Under the pieces are notes generated by a model, which saw only the letters and a program-made list of their open reading frames with translations, had not been told where the DNA came from and did not search any database. Position numbers and translations under genes: made by a program. Positions 32,431 to 44,054 of a stretch of DNA of 64,000 nucleotides are shown here, one piece after another. Numbering within the stretch: position 1 is the stretch's first letter; every line of letters begins with the position of its first letter. The DNA comes from Medicago truncatula (Eukaryota > Streptophyta > Magnoliopsida > Fabales > Fabaceae), in the NCBI RefSeq assembly GCF_003473485.1, contig NC_053049.1:24945292-25009291 (forward strand), read 5' to 3'.

Positions 32431-32870
32431 ACTTTATGAGTAAAACCGCAAGTAAACGGTTCTACCGAAGTAGTAAAAAGAGTATCGTTCCGACAGGGAG
32501 TTATGAATTCAATTAACTTTTAACAATGATTAGAAAAGAGTTTTGAGTTATAAAGTTTGGATTTTTAATTAAAAGAAAATAATAGAAATAAAAGGTGCTT
32601 TGAGATTATTGGTTCATCTTAATGACAAACCCTAAACCTAAACTTTATATGGGACCTACTTTCTAAAGACAAGTTTCTCTTAAGCGTATCAAAGTTTCTC
32701 TCGAAATCATTGAGTGTGTTCCTCTAGCAACCACGCCTATTCTCATGGTTGATTGCTATTAGAATTCTTGAAGAACGAAACTTTATGTTTCTCAAGGTTT
32801 GCAAGACGATTCTCATGTTTCGCAATCCTTGTTTAATTTCACTTGGAGATTTTTATGATGATGTATATTG
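32431..32870 (-). mobile_element. Athila-type LTR fragment
   Basis: The block ends, on the minus strand, immediately before the PBS. Its segment around 32440-32560 (taaaaccgcaagt, cgaagtagtaaa, gagtatcgttcc) is shared with 49780-49880. The outer end is not found; sequence of a different LTR takes over near 32870. Confidence 0.55.
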
Positions 32871-33036
32871 ATCTTATGACATGTATCTTTTGGAGATGTA
32901 TGATTTATATCCGCTGCGACTGTTGAGGAATTTTATATATGCATGTTGTTTGATATTTGTTGAAGATGTAGCGTCTATTTCTTGAATATTTGGATTATTC
33001 ACGTGTTTTATCGCTTTAATAGAAATAGGACGTTAC
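32871..33036 (+). mobile_element. 3' tail of a chromovirus LTR
   Basis: The phrases tttatatccgctgcgactg, gtagcgtctatttcttgaat and tttatcgctttaatagaaat match the last 140 bp of the LTR at 42938-45998. It ends GACGTTACA at 33036. Confidence 0.7.
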
Positions 33037-33461
33037 ATGAAGCGCATATTCTATACTAGTAAATTGTGGTGTGGTAATCCAATTTACCCAAGTGTTATTC
33101 TTTTGGGTTTAACTTAACTAAATTAATTTTAATAAGATTAGAATAAATTTAGAAGCTATAATTGGGTAATGTCTATATGATAGACTTGAATAAGATTTAT
33201 TCACCCAATTGATTTGAAAGTTGTATAAGATACAATTGGAAATGTTCCTGCCTAAATAACTGATTTTGAGTACAACCCCGGTTGACTTAAAGCAAGGTGA
33301 AATAAGGATTTCAATCCACTAGAAAATCTTCCAACGGGATTTTCCGAGTCAAGTGTTTGAAGGTCATTTGATTTGAGTAAAATAGTGGAAGCGTATTTAA
33401 TTAAAGACAAATTAAATATGTTATTTTCATGATACTAATTTTGTATATTTTAAAATTGTAG
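33037..33461 (+). other. Leader of the copia gag remnant
   Basis: Non-coding sequence upstream of the copia gag ATG, probably 5' LTR/leader. No PBS was recognised. Confidence 0.35.
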
Positions 33462-34200
33462 ATGGCCAATAACGCATCAGACAACATTTTGTGATCACTC
33501 ATTGAAAAGGAAAAATTGACTGAAACAAACTTTTTAGACTAGTTTCGTAACATGAGGATTGTCCTCACCCACGAGAAAAAGTTGTATGTGCTTGATGAAC
33601 CCATTCCTGAGGCACCACCTGCTGGAGATTCTGCGGCTCTGAGAAATGCCCATACCAGGCTTGTCAATGATTCCGTGGAAGTCTCTTGCATCATGCTAGC
33701 AACCATGACTCCCGAGCTGCAAAAACAACATAAAGCGATGACTGTGTTTGATATGATCGGACATCTTTAGACTCTTTATGAAGAGCAGACTAGGCATGAA
33801 AGGTTTGATGTCTCAAAAGCCCTTTTCTCTACCAAGCTGTCAGAAGAAAGTCCCGTAGGACCTCATTTAGTCAAAATGATTGGGTATTCTGAGAACCTAA
33901 CTCGATTGGAATTTGTCCTTGAGCAGGAACTTGTTGTTGATCTTTTCTTGCAAGCGTTGCCTAAAAGCTTCAACAGTTTTGTCCAGAACTTCCTCATGAA
34001 TGATATGGACAAAACACTTCCACAGCTTGCAGCTATGTTGAGAACTACTGAGAAAAATATGAAGGGAAAAAGGCCATTTTGATGGTTAATAATGGCAAAA
34101 GCAAAGTTGTTGCCAAGCCATCAACCAAAGCTTTGAAGCCTACTGGAGGCGTTGCTAAGGAGGGCAAGTGCTTCTGCTGCAACAAGCAGGGGCATACATA
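33462..34200 (+). pseudogene. Ty1/copia gag remnant
   Basis: From ATG 33462 one frame runs to 34082 with three in-frame stops: near 33492 (TGA), 33540 (TAG) and 33768 (TAG). It encodes copia gag text (EKEKLTETNFLD, VLTHEKKLYVLDEPIP, DLFLQALPKSFNSFV). A one-base shift near 34070 then moves into a frame with the nucleocapsid knuckle CFCCNKQGH, whose last Cys is missing because the homology ends at about 34196. A splice-donor-like AG|GTAAGT follows at about 34228. Pol is absent. Confidence 0.8.
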
Positions 34201-34239
34201 CTCGTTGACAATCAATGGCTTCAAGAGGTAAGTTCTAAA

Positions 34240-34660
34240 CCCTCTTATTTAATTTTAATAGTGTCCTAATTCATGCAACTATGATCAAGGTTTATTGTTC
34301 ATCATGTGTAAATTATATTTCATGATCCGTGATGAAAATTAACATTTTGTCCTTGAAAAATTTCAAACTTTTGTGTTTCCCTGTAAAAAAAGGTACGCTG
34401 TCGTCCCTGTAAAATTTTGTTGCATGCATTATTAGTCCCAACAGTTAAGTCAAAATGTAGTTTTGAACGATTTTAAAGCATACATGCTTACGCAATTATA
34501 TGAAGTTTCTATGCAAGAAATGAGCTCAAATCAAATTTTAATTTTTAGGTCCTGATTTTCATTACCTATATAATAAACGTTTAGCATATAAGAACGAAAA
34601 TGACTATTTATCTTTTAAGTATCAAAAGAAGTAAAACAACATACATATAAGTTAAACCTT
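34240..34660. other. Non-coding spacer
   Basis: A segment near 34340-34440 (ttgtccttgaaaaatttc, ttccctgtaaaa, tcgtccctgtaaaattt) resembles the subterminal repeats of Mutator-like elements, but no partner end was found. Confidence 0.3.
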
Positions 34661-34669
34661 TAACTTGAG

Positions 34670-34760
34670 TTATAAAGGTAGCTTGGTGGTTGGAAACGTG
34701 GAATAAAGTTGTGAGTCATAATGTGCGTGGTTCAAATTCTAACAATTTACTTACATATTT
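34670..34760 (+). mobile_element. tRNA-like head, probable SINE fragment
   Basis: An A-box-like tagcttggtgg at about 34679 and a B-box-like ggttcaaattc at about 34730 are spaced 50 bp apart, as in a tRNA-derived SINE. Folding as a functional tRNA is not apparent. No duplication was found. Confidence 0.45.
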
Positions 34761-34769
34761 CTTTTATAA

Positions 34770-35440
34770 TTTTGTTTAACTTGCTCTACATTTTTTTTTA
34801 TCATGATTTTCTTAATCTATTTCTTAGATTTCAGTAAAAAAAAATATAGTTTTAATGTTCAAAAGAATTAATTAATTAATTAATTTCATTTTTCTATGTT
34901 GACGTATTAGTATGAAAGTGAGTACGTTATGTATGTGTATTTCTTTCATTTTACTCTGACCACCGATGCCATGTGAAAGTTACTTGACATTATCGAATCA
35001 AACAAAACTCCGTGTTAGATGCTTACTTTATCAATGGAACAAATTAGGGAAACTTTTATTTTTCCAGTACAAATAAACGTCGGTGGCCGGTGGTTTAAAA
35101 TCCTGACGTTATGCATCAATAACTTGCGCTAGACTCAAGTTATAGAAATTAAGGAATAAAAATAATAATATTACTCTACTATTTTTAGGATGTGTATTTT
35201 CCCAAAGTAGTTTTAGAAAAATAAAAAAGAAAAAACGAAAATAATTTGTTAACATCAATCATATAAATTAATAATACAAACACACGCATATATTTGTGTG
35301 TATTTTGTTAGAATTTTATTTGTTAATTATCAACTTTTAGAGTGTATTCTAAGCATTATAATTATTAGATTTTATTTATAACACCATCCCCTAATATGCT
35401 GATCTCTATATAAATGATTTTTGTGTTCTCTTTAACAATA
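34770..35440. other. AT-rich spacer
   Basis: No feature is supported beyond simple A/T tracts. A pyrimidine-rich (CT/CCCT)n run follows at 35450-35485. Confidence 0.4.
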
Positions 35441-35696
35441 CAATCAAAGGTCTCTCTCTCTCTCTCCCTCTCCCTCCCTCCCTCCCTATATTGATTTTGC
35501 AAAGAGTTCTTATAGAAGCCTCACGCTACCTTCCCAACAATATTCATTCAAATACTATATATGTTTGTATAGCATTATTGATTATGGTGACATGTTATGA
35601 ACGGAGTAGACAAACTATGGCTTCATTTTTCCAAGGTCGATACTATATTTTTTTTGCTTTTCTCTCCAATTAAATAAGTTGTATTATTTTTTTCTC

Positions 35697-36012
35697 AATT
35701 AGATCCATGATCGAGATAACAAAACTCAGTTTATGGACCGATTGGGTGTGTGTATATATTGGCTTTTCCTCATATTTAATATTGTATACTTTTTTTCTTT
35801 TCAAATAGATCCATGGCGAGATAACAAAACCAATTTCACGGACTATCATGTTAGGCTCGATCACGTGGAATTCATTACCATTATCTCATATTTCTGCGTC
35901 TTCTATGAACTTTGCACCTTTGTTTGTTTTTGGAAGGATCAACATAAATCTCAAACGAGTGTGATTTCTTTGATTAAGTATGGGTACACTTGTCGGCACA
36001 AAACAAGGTAAT
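35697..36012 (+). other. Exon-like open stretch with a duplicated segment, unidentified
   Basis: Two copies of an acceptor-plus-exon-like phrase occur about 110 bp apart: agatccatgatcgagataac at about 35700 and agatccatggcgagataac at about 35808. Each is preceded by a T-rich tract and each continues acaaaac. The second opens into a frame rich in aromatic and Cys residues (YFCVFYELCTFVCFWKDQ) that ends at an AAG|GTAATA donor-like site at 36007. I recognise no domain. It could be a small spliced gene or a transposon fragment. Confidence 0.25.
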
Positions 36013-36600
36013 AGATTTATTTTTATTTTTTTTAAGAAATTATTAGTTAATGTTATGCATAGTCACCTTCATATAGAAGGGTGGTTTGATTATTGAATAA
36101 TTGGTAAACTTATATGTTTTGATTCTTATGCAGATGTTGTTGAAAATTACCAAGAGATGGGTTATTTAAATTAGGTTAAGGATATAATATTGGAGCTAAG
36201 CGTGGCGTAGAATGAATGGTTGCTCCTCATGCAGAAAATTATACGCTGCCATATTATATCTCAGACAATATGTCTATCTAATTTGTACGCAAGTTAATGC
36301 AGCATAGCTATAGAGGGATTACTATGACTTACTATAACATTTCTACTAAGTATTTATCTTATAAAAGTTATGCATGTATTATGTACAAAGAATAATCGTA
36401 TTTTTTACTTTTTTAATAGTAAAGGCAAAATTTATTAATAAGAAAAATAAAGAGTACAAAGACAATGGTTCCAAAAACCAACTTCAAAAAGAAAAAATCC
36501 TATAAAATAGTTGTCTTCGAAGACTTGGGGAGGGACAAGGCGGTTTTACCACCCGACGAGCCTGGACATATGCCTGGATTTAACCCATACTTTCTTTGTA
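36013..36600. other. Spacer, nothing supported
   Basis: AT-rich sequence without a recognisable coding region or terminal repeat between the exon-like stretch and the CACTA end. Confidence 0.4.
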
Positions 36601-36601
36601 T

Positions 36602-36830
36602 CACTACAAGAAATTTATAAGAATTTTGAATTTTAGTGATAACCCGAAATCCGTCACTATTGAGTTAATTTCCGTAGCTAAATTCGTATGTCATTGTCAA
36701 ATGGCTGTCACGGCATATTTTCCACCTTTGGCTATGGACAAAATCGTAGGTAATTCTAAAGATACCATTTTAAAAACATTAAGGACCTCTGCCTACGATT
36801 GCGGTTGTCACTAAAACTTATCATTTTTTT
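36602..36830 (+). mobile_element. CACTA (EnSpm) transposon end
   Basis: CACTACAAGAAA at 36602 is the signature CACTA terminus. It is followed by subterminal phrases of the kind used by this class (ccgtcactattg, ccgtagctaaat, ttgtcactaaaa). The opposite end was not found, so this is a fragment. Confidence 0.7.
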
Positions 36831-36940
36831 TAATATTTTCTAATCTACTATAAATTCTAAAAATGAATAATTCATAAAATTACCACTATAATTAGTTTAA
36901 TCAATATCATTGGGCGTTACTCTTTTCTTTTTTATGTCAA

Positions 36941-37887
36941 CTAGACCATTGACCCGTGCTAACGCACGTGTCATTTAAAAAAGATAATATTCACTGAAAA
37001 ATAAGACATTGTAGTTTGCGTGAATCTAAAAATTGTCATGAATCAAAGCAAAATGTCAATACCAAAGACTGTGTTATTGTTCCATAATTCTAGTACGTAG
37101 TTCCTGTTACTTTAAAATAACATATAATTTTGAAAGGGAAATTGAAGTTCGTTGACATGCAAATAGTTTCAATAAGTAAGAAAATGAACAGTACACAAAA
37201 AAGTCCTACACATTACGGAAAACTTTTCTGTAGACCACATTTGATGCAACATCGATATCATCGCCGTCGTCGTCATTAATCAATATTTTTAAACCACCCC
37301 TCGAAGTAACCCGTGATATTGCGACGTACAATTGTCCATGTGAAAAAATAGGAGACGGTAGGTAGACACCAACATGTTCTAGCGACTGACCCTGACTCTT
37401 GTTAGTAGTCATTGCAAATGAGACAGCGATCGGAAACTACCTTCGTTTAAATTTGAAAGGAATTCTATTATCAGATGGTGTTAGCGATAACCTTGGAATA
37501 AACACCTTCTCACCGATATTAGAACCAGATATTACCTGTCCCTCGAGCTGATATGTACCCCCTTCTTCAACCATGGACCTGAACTTTGCCACCAAATCTT
37601 TTCTAATTGTGGCGTGAATACGTCCACCCTATTGACGAAAACAACAACATTAAACAGCTGGTTAAATTACATAACTAAAAAACAACGATGACATTAGTTT
37701 AATTTTAAAGTTAAGAGTGCAAACATGGAAAAACCTTTTCATCGACCAGTAACATGTTCATGAAAATGATGCCAGTGGGGACCTTCTTCTCTCGAATCAA
37801 CCAAATGTGAGCAACTCACACACACATCTTGAGATTCTTTCTTCCTACAGAAACGGCTGAGATTTGAGTGTATTTGGCAGACATCAT
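36941..37887 (-). mobile_element. Helitron 3' part, internally deleted
   Basis: On the minus strand the sequence ends with a hairpin (ACGTGCGTTAGCACGGGT region, 36951-36970) followed by CTAG at 36944-36941, then T. This is the CTRR-T terminus of Helitrons. Inside, on the same strand, are the 3' end of the Helitron helicase and an RPA-like gene. The 5' TC end was not located, and the Rep domain and most of the helicase are missing. Confidence 0.75.
37206..37887 (-). pseudogene. RPA-like OB domain fused to the Helitron helicase tail
   Basis: Exon 37887-37735 (MMSAKYTQI..., LLVDEK) joins in phase to 37628 (GGRIHATIRKDLVAKF, EEGGTYQLE). This is the DUF223/RPA70-type OB fold carried by plant Helitrons. 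Without any break the frame then reads GQVISGSNIGEKVFIPRLSL and, after one stop, [20 protein letters not shown] and [20 protein letters not shown], the C-terminal Pif1-like helicase motifs. The junction shows that the segment between the two genes was deleted. Two in-frame stops (TGA after KMCV, TAG after KFKRR) mean it is not functional. Confidence 0.75.
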
Positions 37888-38271
37888 TGGCTTGTTTTTT
37901 CCTTTCCAAGAAAGAGGATGCTTATTTAGATTGAAATGGTTTGGCTAATAGGTTATGATATATTTATAGGAAAAAGGTGCAATACGTGTAGTAGGATATG
38001 TCGGTTGAGAAATAAAGAGTATTAGTTATCAGGATAAGCACAAAAAAGTGGAACAAAATTAGGAAGTGGCCAACATTTTAGGATAAAGATTAATATGAAT
38101 AAAATGAAATTAATGTTGTTGATGAGACACTTTGTTTTACTTAAGAATTGGCATGTAAATAGGGAAGGGGCGCAGAACAAAGGGATGTAGTTAAAGTGAA
38201 ATAAAATTATGCTCAACATTTTTTGATAAAGATTAATATGAATAAAATGAAATTAATATTTTTGATAACAT
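37888..38271. other. Spacer upstream of the Helitron RPA exon
   Basis: AT-rich, with two copies of a taggataaagattaatatgaataaaatgaaattaat-like segment near 38080 and 38225. It is probably still within the Helitron. Confidence 0.4.
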
Positions 38272-38608
38272 ATTTTAGAGATGTGGATTAAATCTTGGTT
38301 ACTTGAATGAGAGAAATTAAGATTAGGATTTTAGTTTGTTTCCACCTAAAAAATATTTTAGAGATTTGGATGAAATCTTTAGTAGTTACTTGAATGAGAG
38401 GAATTAGGATCTTTAATTTTTTTCCACCCAAAAAATATTTTAGAGATGTGGATGAAATTCCGTAATTATTTGAATGAGAGAAATAAAGATTTTAGTTTGT
38501 TTCCACCAAAAAGTTACTTTAGAGATGTGGATAAAATTTCTTAGTTACTTGAATGAGAGAAATTATGATTAAGATTTTAGTTTGATTCCACCCAAAACAT
38601 ATTTTAGA
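38272..38608 (+). repeat. About 80-bp tandem repeat, four diverged copies
   Basis: The phrase tattttagagatgtggat...acttgaatgagag...tttccacc recurs at about 38272, 38352, 38436 and 38515, with a fifth start near 38600. The copies differ by small indels. Confidence 0.8.
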
Positions 38609-38954
38609 GATTATGATTACTAATTGTTAGTAATAATGTTACTAAAAGTGTCACCAAAAGGTAGTAATTATTACTAATAATGTTACTAAAAGCTATGCTA
38701 CTAAAATGCTTCAATAACACAACAATGATACTAAATATAGTTTGAGGAGCACAAACATAAATATATAAATCAAAAACCAAAGCAAGCAAGGCTAAATTAT
38801 TTATGAAATTCAAGGGACATTTGTTAAATTCAAAGACAAAAAAATAGATGCTTCCAAAACTCTAAGAAACTAAAACTTAAAATTCAAAGTGGAAAGGTGT
38901 TGCACAATTTATCTAAACATGGACTAATTGTAAATAACATCAAGGTAGATGGTA

Positions 38955-39218
38955 TCATGTGACCCAATTTGCAAAAGTTAGCTCACACACCCATAAGTTA
39001 CCGCAATCGTCGATAATATTCACAGTTGTCTTGAGTGTATCAAGCATCTGTGGAACATTTTGCCGGTGTAAAGTAGAATGCAAATAATTAAGAATAGGTA
39101 TATTTGGAAAAAAAACATACATCATCAATGTCATATTCAACGATATATGATTTGTATTTCAGTCTCAGCTTGTTGATTGCATTGTCAAGATCGGAAAGCG
39201 GGTTTTTCACCAACAGAC
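38955..39218 (-). pseudogene. Two exon fragments of a B3-like host protein, possibly captured by the Helitron
   Basis: Exon 39218-39121 follows a tttgtag acceptor and ends at GAT|GTATG. Exon 39047-38955 follows a CACAG acceptor and ends at TGA. They join in phase to give LVKNPLSDLDNAINKLRLKY ... IVEYDIDD then MLDTLKTTVNIIDDCGNLWV and CELTFANW. The last stretch resembles the beta-strand pattern of plant B3 domains found in legume B3-like proteins (recall, weak). The protein stops right after, so most of the domain is missing. Same strand as the Helitron genes. Confidence 0.4.
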
Positions 39219-39412
39219 CTACAAAAGATTAAAAGGGATTGAAAGAATGATTTATATTTTACAACAGCGAGGAATAAGAGCAAAAGTCTGTATATTTAGT
39301 ATAAACCAGAGTGGAATGAAGATATGGTTATCAGTGAGGCAGTGGTATGACAGCAAAGTCTGAATGTTTCTGGAACCCATGTTGATTAAGAAATTTCGGT
39401 TTAAGAGAAAGG

Positions 39413-40208
39413 TATGGTTTTAGAAAGAGATTTCGGTTTAGGAGAAAGGATTAAAATATATTGATGAGGGTTTGGAGGAGGGGAGGTAGGAGATATGGTT
39501 TATGGAAATCAATTAGATAGGTTTTAGGAGGAGTGAAGTTAGGAAATCATGGTTAGGGTTTGGAGGAGGGGAATTAGGGAATATGGTTAGGTTTTGAAGG
39601 AGGGAAAAATTGCTAAAATATTAGGTTAAAATTAGGGCAACAAAGCTTTGTTTAGGAATAAGAAGATTTGCTTTTGGCTTATAAAAAAAATAAAAAACAC
39701 TAGAATTTTCTTTTGTTTGAAATAAAAAACACTAGAATATGAACGAGGATATCCATGATTGAAAAAAATGAAAGGGAAAATTGAAATATTAGGTTAAAAT
39801 TAGGGCAACAAAGCTTTGTTTAGGAATAAGAAGATATGGTTTTAGAAAGAGATTTCGGTTTAGAAGAATGGATTAAAATATATTGGTGAGGGTTTGGAGG
39901 AGGGGAGTTAGGAGATATGGTTTATGAAAATCAATTAGATAGGTTTTAGGAGGAGTGAAATTAGGAAATCATGGTTAGGGTTTGGAGGAGGGGAATTAGG
40001 GAATATGGTTAGGTTTTGAAGGAGGGAAAAATTGCTAAAATATTAGGTTAAAATTAGGGCAACAAAGCTTTGTTTAGGAATAAGAAGATTTGCTTTTGGC
40101 TTATAAAAAAAATAAAAAACACTAGAATTTTCTTTTGTTTGAAATAAAAAACACTAGAATATGAACGAGGATATCCATGATTGAAAAAAATGAAAGGGAA
40201 AATTGAAA
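39413..40208 (+). repeat. Tandem duplication of a ~422-bp unit
   Basis: Sequence starting tatggttttagaaagagatt at 39413 recurs at 39835 and stays nearly identical to about 40208. A shorter direct repeat (aggttaaaattagggcaac to gaataagaagat) lies inside and at the junction, which suggests unequal exchange between the short repeats. No coding sequence. Confidence 0.85.
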
Positions 40209-40400
40209 TTTTAGGAGAATTGTTAAAGTAAAGGAAATTATTTCATGTAATATAAGAGATGGTGGAACAAAATAACAACGTACGAAGACTTTCAATGCAT
40301 AATTATAACTTGATGTATTTTAGGATTCTAAACAAAACTTAATAAATCTTAAAATTGGCAAATTTTCCCCTCTTTTGCACCAAAAAAAAATAAAAAAAAT

Positions 40401-41748
40401 CTAAAAATTGGCTGGGCTTTCGTAGGTTTGTCCAAATTGCCAATTGGAAGGAGTAACGGAAGTGAACAGTAAAGCTTTTCGATCAGTTGTCGTAACCCAA
40501 AATGACAAATTTTGTCCTACCAAATTAACTCCCGTATGCCAAACTTGTCCCCAATTATGTATCATTGGAGTCCAATCAGTATTAGACCCTTTGATTGACA
40601 CACGCAGAACATCACCAGCGTTGGCAACATTGTACACCAAAACCATCAAAAAATAAGGGTTTCCTTTTAGTTCAAATCTAACACCACCACTTTTGACGCA
40701 TGGAACACGTCGATATTGAACTGGGACGATCCCTGCTCTATAAACTGCAATTGTTGTAAACATCTTCATGCTCAAATCGAAATGTTTTTGAGGTGGGTTA
40801 CACCAATTTCCATCAGGTTTGTCGTAATTTGGTGGACAAAAATTTGTCGCTGTCACAATGATTGAGTTAACATCTTTGATGCACCATTGTGGGTCATTGA
40901 CACACTTAATCTCAAAGCATGCACCACATCTGTAGCCATCGTTGAATAATGCCATGCTTAATGCTGTGGTTTCTAGCCCATATCCTTGTTGGAATAGATT
41001 GCCATAGCCGCAAGCCCCCTCTGCATTGATACAATATATTATATACAAAAAAAATATTAATGGCATAAACAAAATACAAAATACAAAATAGCAAATACAT
41101 GTTTTTTAGGAATCAACATTTAATGTGGTTTTTTGCTCAAAAAAACATTTAATGTGGGTTTCATAACAAACAAATTTAACGTGTGTTTTCGAGATCTGGA
41201 TATCTCATGAAAATCGGTCTAATAAACATCTTACTGAGTATCTTTGATACACTACTAATGAGTATCTTTATGTATGTAGGACTAATATATCATAAAAAGA
41301 ATAATTATACAACGTATTAAATTAAATTAAAGGGTTAATAGTGTTTTATCCCTTGTTTTTGAATAAAAAATTTAGAGGGGGATAAATAAACAAAAAGATT
41401 ACAGGAATCTCGGAAATGAACTAAATTACAATAGGTTAAACCTTGTTAACCCGAAATTAAATAAATAATAGTTATTATATACTAGTATTTCTAACGAATC
41501 AACATGTAACGTGTGTTTGAGAGATTTGGTATTCTCATGAAAATTGGTAGTATTTTCAAAAATATAGTCAAGCCATATCGACACTCACAAACCAAATTTC
41601 ACCAAATCCACTGAAAAGAATGCCTCAAAATCTGCTTTTAATACTCAAAACTACGTTAATGCTGTGAATCCAATTTGATCTATGTATTATAATAGATAAA
41701 AACTAAAAGTGCTGTTAAAACTAGAAAAAATTAGACCATGGTGAGAAC

Positions 41749-41809
<61 letters not shown>

Positions 41810-41995
41810 TGAAGAGAGCAAAAAGGGAGTTATTTTAATTTGATACTTACGCATTGTTTCACCACCAGACATGTCACCGTAGAAGGTTGCATGGGCATCG
41901 TGCCATTCTGAGTCAATGGGATTGCGAGCCATGGCCTCATGCAAGAAGAGCACTGTAAAAAAGGCCAAAAGAAGCAAACAGTAAGACTTAGGCAT
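40401..41995 (-). CDS. Alpha-expansin (EXPA family, divergent EXPA22/23-like)
   Basis: Exons 41995-41851 and 41020-40401 join in phase (ATG C|AG), giving 254 aa, normal for the family. Residues 1-24 form a signal peptide ([20 protein letters not shown]). The GH45-like domain 1 has [34 protein letters not shown], paired cysteines and the HFD motif in [13 protein letters not shown]. The CBM63-like domain 2 has [27 protein letters not shown] and NWQFGQTY. Expansins loosen cell walls without hydrolysis and are secreted. The [10 protein letters not shown] and [14 protein letters not shown] wording recalls the Arabidopsis EXPA22-26 group. Only one intron is present. An ORF start further upstream (42118) lacks a signal-peptide start and was rejected. 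Confidence 0.9.
41752..41806. repeat. (TA)n microsatellite in the expansin intron
   Basis: An uninterrupted TA run of about 55 bp lies in the 830-bp intron, about 45 bp from the first donor site. Confidence 0.95.
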
Positions 41996-42094
41996 TTTTG
42001 TGGGGAAATTAAGAGACGGAAAGGAGAGAAAATTTTGTGGTAAAAGGCAAAGAAAGAGGAGTAATTGCTTGTTATCGATGCTGATGAAAGGTGG

Positions 42095-42102
42095 TATGTA
42101 TA
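42095..42102 (-). promoter_or_regulatory. Possible TATA box of the expansin gene
   Basis: The minus strand reads TATACATA about 100 bp upstream of the start codon. It is the only TATA-like motif at a reasonable distance. Confidence 0.35.
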
Positions 42103-42120
42103 GGCTGTAGTGTGCCACTA

Positions 42121-42740
42121 ATTAATTAATTAATTAATTAAGAAAATAAAAGATAATTACAAATTGAAATAATGTCTATTTATATGATTCAAAAATAAAA
42201 GTAATATCATTGAACTATACGTGCCTTATTTGATAATGATTTGATATGATACTATATTCAAGGTTATGCGATTGACCAAAAAATATATTAGTTATGGCAT
42301 TTATTTATTTTCCAATAAATAGTTATTTGATTTACTTTTCTTAATAAAAAGGTATTCCAGCACACAACACAACTCGTATGGTTGTGTTTATATATTTTTT
42401 TATGTTTTTTTTGTTGTCAAGTAACTCAATTGTTTGGCATTAGAGAGTTGTTGGTTTTTGGACTATGCTGTGTTGACGGTTGGTTTATACACCAGATAAT
42501 TGACCATTGTTTAATTAGGATTAATCATTGGAGGTATCTTATGTGTGGTTTAAAATGTTTGTAATGCTCGTTTGGGTTGTTTTGCACATTTGTGTGTTTT
42601 TACCGGTTAAGTCTATATCCCCTAGTTTTTTTCTTTATTTTTTTTACTTTTCTTTTAATAATATATATGAGCACTGGATACAAGATTAGAGTATAGATGA
42701 TATATCACCTATTCTCTTTCTTGTTGTTTTTATGTTCTGG
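42121..42740. other. Intergenic sequence upstream of expansin
   Basis: An (AATT)n run at 42120-42140 and otherwise AT-rich sequence. No gene is recognised. Confidence 0.4.
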
Positions 42741-44054
42741 CCTTGTGTTAGTCTGTAAATTTGACAGGATCATTTAATATGATCGACATGTGTCCGACCT
42801 TTTTAATTTGCAGGAATCGATGAGCTTTTTCATTTCAATTGGAGAATCTCGACGAAGCAATAACCCTAAGGCGCATAGTTAGAGTTTCGACGAAGTAAGG
42901 CTAAAAGAGCATTTTTGCGTCGAAGACAAGCAAAAGGTGTAATAGCTCGATTTTCGTTAGATTTATTTTTAATTGTTTTATTATGTGTTTATATGTGCTT
43001 ATGTATGATCATTCATCATTAGGTGCATTTTCATGGGTTTCCGTGTTAGAAGGGTAATTTAATCATCTTTGGACTCAGGGGTATTTTGGTCATTTTATGT
43101 GTAAGAGTAAATTAGTAACTTTTGGTGAGAATTACTTTTAGTGGTTAGTGAGAACCGTTATTTTTGCTAAGTTACTATCGTAGTGATTAGTTATTAGAAT
43201 TTTACCGTTAAGTGACCGTTGTTAGTGTTTTACCGTTTAGAGTGTAGAAACATTTTATATTTGAGTTGGAGTGGGTTAAGTCCACTAAGCTTTAGGGTTA
43301 GGCCCATTAAGGGGACATCCTATATAAGCCTTGTCTTACAGGAAATTTCCTACACACTTTGATTTACATAGATATTTTGAGAGAGATAGAGAGAGAAAGT
43401 GGGAACAAAGAGGAAAATGGTTAGAGAAAGTTGGAGAGGACCTAGGAGCTAAAGTGAAGCTTGAGCTAGGGAATTTATCTAACTAAGGTAAGGGGGTTAA
43501 AATTCATCATAATCATTTTTAATGTAAATTTTCAATTGTTGTATGAATAAGTGCTTAATTGAGTAATTGATTAATTGTTAGAATTCGTGCTCCAATTATG
43601 ATAATATGTTGAATGCATGAAGTGGTTGATAATTGAGTTGTTGTTGGTAAAACTTCATGTTCAAAGTATAAAAAAAATGATATATGTTGAATTATGATCA
43701 AATTGATGAATTATACTATGTTGTTGTTGGATTGTGATAAGATTCATGTTCAATTGATGTTGTTCTTGCTAACTGATGTTGTTGTTGTTAATTCATGGCT
43801 TGGGTGTGCATAATTCATGAATTGTTGATGAAAAATGAGTTGTTGTTGGTGACTTTGTAAAATGGGTTGAATTGGTTCAAATGTCAATTGTTTTCATGTT
43901 GTTGTGTCTTTGTGGATCATTTTAGCTATATTGACCTGAAAACAATCTCTGGAAACACATTTGGGCTTTGGGAGATCAAAATTGGGGATTTTTGGTGAAA
44001 AGGGGTTGAAACCTGTAACACTTTCTGCAGAACTATGAATGTTCGTTTAAGGGG

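Noticed and set aside
41687..42118. Longer expansin N-terminus starting at 42118
   Set aside because: The extra residues precede a typical signal peptide starting MPKSYC, and a TATA-like motif lies inside the extension.
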